A stretch of DNA of 64,000 nucleotides from an uncultured Lachnospiraceae bacterium (GTDB lineage Bacteria; Bacillota; Clostridia; Lachnospirales; Lachnospiraceae), in contig CAKRES010000010.1 in assembly GCA_934317845.1 (NCBI GenBank), positions 34,789-98,788 on the forward strand, in the 5' to 3' direction. Under the pieces are notes generated by a model. It was not told the origin of the DNA, did not search any database, and was given only the letters and a program-made list of their open reading frames with translations. A program made the position numbers and the translations under genes. This document shows, piece by piece, positions 59,160 through 64,000 of this stretch. Position 1 is the stretch's first letter. The number at the start of each line of letters is the position of its first letter.

Positions 59160-60146
59160 ATGGCAGAGTACAGTCGATGTGTGTCATATTTTTATCGCTA
59201 TGAGCATGGCGGAAAACAACAGAATGTGGGATTTGGAAAAGTGGAATGTCAGAAGCAGATGCTGCGCCTTACGATAAAGCTAAGTGATGCGAAGGCGCAG
59301 AGTGCTGCGCTGGCATTTTATTTTTATGCCTTTTCGGGAGGGCAGGTGCAGCTGATCCCGGTGGAAAAGGTGCAGATGCAGAAAGGGCAGCTGATGGTGA
59401 GGAAAGAATATGCACTCTCTGAATTGTTCCCAGATGGAACAGAACTGAACCACTGTTCCGGACTGATCGGTTTTTACAGTGAAGGGGTGTGCTATGGTTC
59501 GCAGTGGGACGAGGAAAGGCTTCCGGTTGCAGAACTTTTGCGTGCACACAGGCAGCAGGAAGAAGAGCTCGAGCAGACATTAGCGGCGGCAGAGCAAAAG
59601 GAGCTCCATGACCCGGTGGATGCCGTAGGGGAGCAGGAAGAAGCGGCAAAGGCAGATACTGGGGTACATAAAGAAGATAATGCGGATGCTTCTGCCAGAC
59701 AGGAAACAAATAGGGAAGATACAGAAAACAGAAAAGAGGAACAGGAGCCGGAGCCAGAGGTTTCGCAACAGGAATATGAGGAGGTGCAGACGGGAATTGC
59801 CTTTTTGCTGAGCCACCGCAGTCCATTGCCGGATTTTTCCGGCAACGAAGTGATGCACTGTGTCAAGATCACGCCGGAGGATATCGGACTTACAAGCCGG
59901 GACAACTGGGATCTTGGAAACAATTCTTTTTTAATGCACGGCTACTATTCGTATCAGTATCTGCTGCTTGGCAGTATGGTGTACGAAGATGGCAAACGGC
60001 AGTACGTGATCGGTGTGCCGGGAATCTTTTCTAACAAAGATCAGTATCTGGCCTGCCTGTTTGGATTTAAACGATTTATCCCACTTAAAAAAGAACCTTA
60101 TCAGACCGGTTCCTTTGGTTACTGGATCACAAGATGCAAAGAATAA
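59160..60146 (+). CDS. DUF6128-like protein with central acidic linker
   Basis: About 328 residues. The N-terminal domain (about 1-115, YSRCVSYFYRYEHGGKQQNV, FYFYAFSGGQVQLIPVE) and the C-terminal domain (about 220-328, HCVKITPEDIGLTSRDNWDL, NNSFLMHGYYSYQYLLLG, GVPGIFSNKDQYLACLFGF) flank a long Glu/Gln/Ala-rich linker with no fold. This layout is common in uncharacterised Lachnospiraceae proteins. Start at ATG 59160 after GGAGGGAG. Function unknown. Confidence 0.7.
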   Translation: MAEYSRCVSYFYRYEHGGKQQNVGFGKVECQKQMLRLTIKLSDAKAQSAALAFYFYAFSGGQVQLIPVEKVQMQKGQLMVRKEYALSELFPDGTELNHCSGLIGFYSEGVCYGSQWDEERLPVAELLRAHRQQEEELEQTLAAAEQKELHDPVDAVGEQEEAAKADTGVHKEDNADASARQETNREDTENRKEEQEPEPEVSQQEYEEVQTGIAFLLSHRSPLPDFSGNEVMHCVKITPEDIGLTSRDNWDLGNNSFLMHGYYSYQYLLLGSMVYEDGKRQYVIGVPGIFSNKDQYLACLFGFKRFIPLKKEPYQTGSFGYWITRCKE

Positions 60147-60174
60147 AAAAGGGACTTCCCATAAGGAAATCCCT
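60145..60174 (-). terminator. Terminator of tRNA-Pro (minus strand)
   Basis: AGGGACTTCC and GGAAATCCCT pair with one mismatch; on the minus strand the stem is followed by TTTTTT. It may also stop the convergent gene at 59160-60146. Confidence 0.75.
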
Positions 60175-60179
60175 GTTGA

Positions 60180-60253
60180 TCGGAATGACGTGATTCGAAC
60201 ACGCGACCTCTTCGTCCCGAACGAAGCGCTCTACCAAGCTGAGCCACATTCCG
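60180..60253 (-). tRNA. tRNA-Pro (anticodon CGG)
   Basis: The 74-base minus-strand cloverleaf has acceptor CGGAATG/CATTCCG with discriminator A, D arm GCTC/GAGC, anticodon arm CTTCG/CGAAG with loop TTCGGGA, and T arm CGTGT/CACG region around TTCGAAT. The anticodon CGG reads CCG codons. CCA is not encoded. A terminator follows. Confidence 0.95.
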
Positions 60254-60333
60254 TTGTCGTTTCGCCGATGTCAGAGCCGTGTCATCAATCGACGAAACAT
60301 AGTATAGCACACTTTTTTGAAAAATGCACGCAT

Positions 60334-61347
60334 TTATTTGTTAGATTCTGAAATAAATTCCTCTAATTTGCGAAGAGCAGCACCGCTATCGATAAGCTGC
60401 TCTGCAAGACGCACGCCTTCCTCGATCGTAGCAGCCTTTTTCGCTACGTAAAGAGCGGCTCCGGCGTTCATGCAGACGGCATTTCTCTTTGAGCCCTTTT
60501 CTTCGCCCTTTAAAATGGATAAGGTAATGGCTGCGTTTTCTTCCGGTGTGCCACCGACGAGTTCCTCTTTGGCAGCCGGAGTATAGCCGAAGTCTTCCGG
60601 ACGGATCGTGTATTCTTTGATCGTGTCACCGTCAAATTCGCATACGCTTGTTGGGCCACAGCTTGAAATTTCATCCAGACGTTCCTGCCCGTATACGACC
60701 AGACCGCGTGTGACGCCGAGGTTATGAAGGACATGAGCCATCGGAGTGAGCAGTGCTTCCTCGTAAACACCCATGACCTGTAAGCTGGCATGTGCCGGGT
60801 TGGTCAAAGGACCTAAGATATTGAAGATCGTGCGGATGCCAAGCTCCTTGCGGATCGGACCGACATATTTCATGGAAGTATGATATTTTTGTGCAAATAG
60901 GAAGCAGATGCCGTGCTCTTTTAACAGCTTTGCCCCCTGCTCCGGTGACAAGTCGATCTTGACACCGAGAGCCTCTAAGCAGTCGGCAGCTCCACTTTTG
61001 CTGGATGCGGCGCGGTTTCCGTGTTTGGCAACCGGAACGCCTGCGGCAGCGATAACAAGCGAAGAAGTAGTGGAAATGTTGAACGAGTTGGAGCGGTCAC
61101 CACCGGTTCCTACGATCTCCAGACATTCGCCGGAATAGGGAAATGCAAGGCTGTGTGCACGCATTTCCTCGGCCGAGCCGGTGATCTCTTCGATCGTTTC
61201 TCCCTTCATGGATAAGGCAGTTAAATACGCGCTTTTCTGTACGTCGCTTGCCTGCCCGTCCATGATCTCCTTCATGGCAGCCTTTGCCATGTTGTAACCA
61301 ATGTTTTCTTTTTGTGTGAGTGCCTGAATTGTCTGTGATATTACCAT
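60334..61347 (-). CDS. trpD: Anthranilate phosphoribosyltransferase
   Basis: TrpD joins anthranilate and PRPP in tryptophan synthesis. The 337-residue protein has EIVGTGGDRSNSFNISTTSS (PRPP site), KHGNRAASSKSGAAD, and IFNILGPLTNPA with GQERLDEIS. The ribosome site AAGGAGG lies before the ATG at 61347. The gene stands alone: a tRNA with its own terminator follows, and no other trp gene is in the window. A T-box leader upstream ties its expression to uncharged tRNA-Trp. Confidence 0.95.
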   Translation of the reverse strand: MVISQTIQALTQKENIGYNMAKAAMKEIMDGQASDVQKSAYLTALSMKGETIEEITGSAEEMRAHSLAFPYSGECLEIVGTGGDRSNSFNISTTSSLVIAAAGVPVAKHGNRAASSKSGAADCLEALGVKIDLSPEQGAKLLKEHGICFLFAQKYHTSMKYVGPIRKELGIRTIFNILGPLTNPAHASLQVMGVYEEALLTPMAHVLHNLGVTRGLVVYGQERLDEISSCGPTSVCEFDGDTIKEYTIRPEDFGYTPAAKEELVGGTPEENAAITLSILKGEEKGSKRNAVCMNAGAALYVAKKAATIEEGVRLAEQLIDSGAALRKLEEFISESNK

Positions 61348-61398
61348 AACGGTACCTCCTTAAAAATAAAATGTTTGATGGGGCTTCTGTTATGGCAT

Positions 61399-61708
61399 AA
61401 AAAAACGCCCATAACAGAAACATAATAAGTCTCTGTCAAGGACGAAAATAAACACTTTCCGCGGTGCCACCTTGATTCACGTAAAAAAACGTGCGCTTAA
61501 CGGATACCATCATATCCTGTGCATGTAACGTATGCCTTACGTCACGGATACTAAGCAAAAATGCGTTTCACCATGCCCTCCGTGGTCCATTTAATAAACT
61601 GCGTTCTGCCAGGCTCTCAGCTACCCCGGCTCTCTGTGAGTGCAACATTTATTGTTATCTCCACATCAACGGTTTGTCATTTCCGAGTGCGTTGGTCGGA
61701 AATCTTAC
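61399..61708 (-). promoter_or_regulatory. trpD: Tryptophan T-box leader of trpD
   Basis: On the minus strand the leader contains the stem I landmark AGAGAGCCGGGG, the specifier TGG in AAATGGACCACGG (codon at 61587-61589), and the T-box GGTGGCACCGCGG (61471-61459). The antiterminator can pair TCAAGG with CCTTGA. The terminator pairs CGTCC and ACAGAGAC with GTTTCTGT and GGGCG, then T7 (61405-61399). TGG is the only Trp codon, in accord with trpD. Binding of uncharged tRNA-Trp would favour read-through. Confidence 0.9.
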
Positions 61709-61714
61709 ATTTTT

Positions 61715-61764
61715 ATTATATTATAGGAAAAAGGATTGTTCAAGTATTTTTTTTGAGGTATCAT
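61715..61764. promoter_or_regulatory. Back-to-back promoters of trpD leader and VanY-like gene
   Basis: On the minus strand TTGAAC (61743-61738) and TATAAT (61720-61715) are 17 bases apart and drive the T-box leader. On the plus strand TTGTTC (61736-61741) and TATCAT (61759-61764) are also 17 bases apart and drive the peptidase gene. The two -35 boxes overlap, so the units may compete for polymerase. Confidence 0.7.
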
Positions 61765-61815
61765 AGAAAAAGAAGAGAAAACAGACATGAGATGTCGTGG
61801 AAAGGAACCAAAAAG

Positions 61816-62619
61816 ATGAGTGATTCGCAAGGATCTGGAAATAAGAAAGGGATCATGACCGTGATCTGGATCATCGGCATGATCGCAGCGGGATTATTGT
61901 TAGCAGCTTTGATCATTGTAGGGGGAGATATTATGATCCGACGAAACGTGCGCCTGAATGCGAAGCAGCAGGCAGCCGTTACGACCGAAGAAACCGTGAG
62001 TACACAAGCAGCAACGACCGAGGAGAGCAAGCCAAAGAAGAAACGGAAGGATCTTCCGCTTTTAGTCAATAAAAAACATGCCGTTCCGGAAGGATATACA
62101 CCAGTGCTGCATCGGCTGCCGAATGGCATAGAAGTAGCGGAGGAGATTTATGAAGCCCTTACCGCTATGTGGCAGGACTGCGAGGCAGCAAATGTAGGAC
62201 ATAAGCTGGCGGTGGTCAGCGGTTACCGGAACAAAGAAAAACAACAATGGCTGTTAGACGAAGAGATCAAGAAAAACAGACGTGCCGGAATGAATGAGGT
62301 GGAAGCCGAGGAGGATGCACTTCGGAGTGTATCGCCAGCCGGATACAGTGAGCATGAGACCGGGCTGTGCGTGGATATACTGGCAGCCGATTACCAGTAC
62401 ATGGATGAAAAACAGGAGGACTGCCCGGTCAACGAGTGGCTGCAGGCACACTGCACAGAGTACGGATTTGTAGTGCGTTATCCGCAAAACAAAGAGGACG
62501 TTACCGGATTCATGTATGAATCGTGGCATTTTCGTTATGTAGGCAGAGAGATTGCCGAGCAGATGAGTGAAGAAGGTCTGACGCTCGAAGAATATATTGA
62601 AGAATATGCGGCAGATTAA
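61816..62619 (+). CDS. VanY-type D,D-carboxypeptidase (M15B), membrane-anchored
   Basis: This zinc peptidase removes terminal D-Ala from peptidoglycan stems. The protein of about 267 residues has one N-terminal membrane helix (TVIWIIGMIAAGLLLAALII), a Thr/Glu/Lys-rich linker and the M15 domain: VVSGYRNKEKQQWLL, the zinc motif SEHETGLCVDILAAD, and ESWHFRYVG with the catalytic Glu and zinc His. ATG 61816 has AAAGGA upstream; ATG 61792, in frame, is an alternative. No van regulator is nearby, so a housekeeping cell-wall role is more likely than resistance. Confidence 0.9.
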   Translation: MSDSQGSGNKKGIMTVIWIIGMIAAGLLLAALIIVGGDIMIRRNVRLNAKQQAAVTTEETVSTQAATTEESKPKKKRKDLPLLVNKKHAVPEGYTPVLHRLPNGIEVAEEIYEALTAMWQDCEAANVGHKLAVVSGYRNKEKQQWLLDEEIKKNRRAGMNEVEAEEDALRSVSPAGYSEHETGLCVDILAADYQYMDEKQEDCPVNEWLQAHCTEYGFVVRYPQNKEDVTGFMYESWHFRYVGREIAEQMSEEGLTLEEYIEEYAAD

Positions 62620-62620
62620 G

Positions 62621-62650
62621 GAATAAAAAGTACCAATTTCAGCCATACTA
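62621..62650 (+). promoter_or_regulatory. Sigma-G-like promoter of the CotF-type gene
   Basis: GAATA (62621-62625) and CATACTA (62644-62650) are 18 bases apart, fitting the forespore GHATR / CATNHTA pattern, 34 bases before the CotF-like start. Confidence 0.5.
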
Positions 62651-62683
62651 CTCTCATCCTAAGAAAGAAATGAGGGAAGAAAT

Positions 62684-63142
62684 ATGGTATTAAAAGAAAA
62701 AGAAAAAACCGTGATCGAAGATCTGATGACACAGGAGAAAAATTGTGCCGAGAAATATGCACGTTACGGTGAGCAGGCGAAGGACAGCGTATTAAAGCAA
62801 CTCTTTCAGACATTGGAGCAGGAGGAGCGCAAACATCATGATTCACTGGATCAGGTGTTAAAGGGAAGCGTGCCGGCCTGTGATGTCAATGACAGCAAGG
62901 GCGCACAGTATGCACCAAGTGCCACCTACAAAGTAGCGGATGAATCTGTAGAGAAGAAAAATGACTGCTTTCTGGCAACAGACTGCATCGGAACAGAGAA
63001 ACTGGTTTCTTCCGAATACAACAGCAATGTATTTACCTTTTCAGATCCGGCACTGCGCAAGCTGTTAGCAGACATTCAGGTGGAAGAACAGAATCACGCG
63101 GAAATGTTATACAAATATAAAACCGTCAATGGAATGGCATAA
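62684..63142 (+). CDS. CotF-family spore coat-like protein
   Basis: The 152-residue helical protein matches the ferritin-like CotF/YhcN-type coat family. It has KEKEKTVIEDLMTQEKNCAE, LFQTLEQEERKHHDSLDQVL with Glu/His spacing, and a second helix pair ending LLADIQVEEQNHAEMLYKYK. Such proteins sit in or under the spore coat. A sigma-G-type promoter lies upstream and a terminator directly downstream, making it a single-gene sporulation unit. Start at ATG 62684. Confidence 0.8.
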   Translation: MVLKEKEKTVIEDLMTQEKNCAEKYARYGEQAKDSVLKQLFQTLEQEERKHHDSLDQVLKGSVPACDVNDSKGAQYAPSATYKVADESVEKKNDCFLATDCIGTEKLVSSEYNSNVFTFSDPALRKLLADIQVEEQNHAEMLYKYKTVNGMA

Positions 63143-63154
63143 GAGAAAGCAAGC

Positions 63155-63184
63155 AGACAGATCACAATGTGGTCTGTCTTTTTT
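63155..63184 (+). terminator. Terminator after the CotF-like gene
   Basis: AGACAGATCAC (63155-63165) pairs with GTGGTCTGTCT (63169-63179) with one G-T pair, followed by a T run. Confidence 0.85.
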
Positions 63185-63351
63185 GTTGTGGAGGTAGAAT
63201 ATAGGGTGCCTTTTTCTAAGTCTTGTTGATTTCAACAAGAAAAGAGCAGATTCTTACATTGATAGTGTCCAAAATAGAAGTTTTGTGTTATACTGTGGGC
63301 AAGTCTAAATAATAAGAGGCTTAGCTTAAAGTAAAGAAGGAGGAGAATTAC

Positions 63352-63888
63352 ATGAAGCAACGAGGAAAACGAGTGGTGAGCTTTTTGGGTACGATACCAT
63401 CGGACGTAAAGGTAAAAGTACGTTTGGATTTATCTGATGCCTACGAGCGTGGCTGGAGCCTTAGTGTAGATAATACCGAATTGGAATGTGCTTATATCGA
63501 TATGCCGGGATTAAAGAGTGATGTTATGCTGTTGCCGAAGACGACAACGACTGCGCCGGAACAGACAAAGCGCAAGCGTACTCCGCTGAAAAATGGCAGA
63601 CGCTATACGGTAAAAGGGATGGTGTATCAGGTGGTGAACAAGACCTCCCTTTGTTTTGTAAAAACGGCAAGTAAGTCAATCAAAACACTGAATATTCCGG
63701 ATGAGGTAATGATCAAGGGAGAAACTTATCCGGTGGTGTCCGTGGGAAAAAGGACATGCTATGGATATAAGAAGCTTTCAAAGGTAACGGTAGGAAAGCA
63801 TTGTATGCGGGCAACGGCGCACAAAAATTATATGGTGCCGTGGGAGAAAAGAAATGTGTACCAGAAGCTTTTTGCAAAAGCAAAATAG
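63352..63888 (+). CDS. Short LRR_5 (BspA-like) protein
   Basis: The 178-residue protein lacks a signal peptide. Residues about 80-150 form a leucine-rich-repeat region of the BspA kind (VYQVVNKTSLCFVKTASKSI, NIPDEVMIKGETYPVVSVGK, CYGYKKLSKVTVGKHC). The end WEKRNVYQKLFAKAK resembles the usual closing part of long BspA proteins, so the repeat block may be an internally shortened version. An extended -10 (TGTTATACT, 63286-63294) and the ribosome site AAGGAGGAG lie upstream. The last 112 bases of the window after it show no feature. Confidence 0.65.
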   Translation: MKQRGKRVVSFLGTIPSDVKVKVRLDLSDAYERGWSLSVDNTELECAYIDMPGLKSDVMLLPKTTTTAPEQTKRKRTPLKNGRRYTVKGMVYQVVNKTSLCFVKTASKSIKTLNIPDEVMIKGETYPVVSVGKRTCYGYKKLSKVTVGKHCMRATAHKNYMVPWEKRNVYQKLFAKAK

Positions 63889-64000
63889 TGCATGGCAGCC
63901 GAAGTGCAGGAACAAAAGCTGTGCCTTTGCTGATGTGTGATAAAGAAGTAGTAGAAGTGTAAAAAATTTTGCCGTTCCTATCCGGCGTTTGCGCATTGCG

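Noticed and set aside
61816..62619. VanY-like gene as a vancomycin resistance determinant
   Set aside because: No vanRS, vanH, vanA/B ligase or vanX gene is near; such peptidases are common in cell-wall housekeeping.

Overview
The window looks like a chromosomal segment of an anaerobic, endospore-forming Firmicute of the Lachnospiraceae type (Clostridia). The grounds are: AGGAGG-type ribosome binding sites before most genes; spoIID and spoIIQ homologues side by side; a CotF-type coat protein; sporulation-type promoters; a tryptophan T-box; a sulfatase with its anaerobic maturase; a 2-hydroxyacyl-CoA dehydratase family gene with its activator; and DapF plus a MurE carrying the DNPR motif, which implies meso-diaminopimelate peptidoglycan. 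Base composition is moderate by eye. No CRISPR array, rRNA operon, prophage or intact transposon is visible.

Layout. 0-14 kb holds core genes: the 3' part of ileS, glycogen phosphorylase, spoIID/spoIIQ, a GIY-YIG protein, a BlaI/BlaR1-like pair, dapF-murE and a small operon of membrane and metallopeptidase genes. 14.4-20.6 kb is a sulfur block: an arylsulfate sulfotransferase-family protein without signal peptide, CysD, a CysN-CysC fusion and a ChrA-type anion transporter. 20.6-29 kb carries nifS-mnmA, a 53-residue protein behind a sigma-G-like promoter, a candidate C-rich small RNA, a rhodanese, rlmL, a cell-wall amidase, rdgB, yfcE and rlmD.

29-37 kb is the accessory heart of the window. 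It starts with a type III toxin-antitoxin locus (ToxN/AbiQ-like toxin with a two-repeat pseudoknot RNA antitoxin). A redox-type HxlR regulator follows, divergent from an operon encoding a five-repeat Cys-rich peptide (ACGTACG repeats), a radical SAM/SPASM enzyme, a flavin-type/ferredoxin fusion, a class M sirtuin whose catalytic His is Gln, and a zinc-type macrodomain. MarR/MATE and a cation antiporter come next. Peptide maturation and reversible ADP-ribosylation thus appear to be joined in one transcription unit, which I consider the best candidate for an undescribed system.

37-47 kb holds a secreted protein, an orphan HipB-like regulator with two mirrored operators and a 13-codon stub where hipA would start, a leucine-rich-repeat protein, and a catabolite-controlled-looking operon for uptake and intracellular hydrolysis of a sulfate ester (ABC transporter, sulfatase, maturase). 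A relic histidine kinase follows. 47-52 kb holds the dehydratase/activator genes running into glycerol kinase. 52.7-53.7 kb is non-coding and contains four copies of a structured hairpin repeat. 53.8-64 kb returns to housekeeping and cell-wall genes: a D,D-carboxypeptidase, a PerM-like permease, tRNA-Lys, a GH13 enzyme with a coiled-coil insert, tRNA-Pro, trpD behind a Trp T-box, a VanY-like peptidase, a CotF-like protein and an LRR fragment protein.

All assignments rest on reading motifs and gene order. No database search was run, and start sites were chosen from visible ribosome binding sites.
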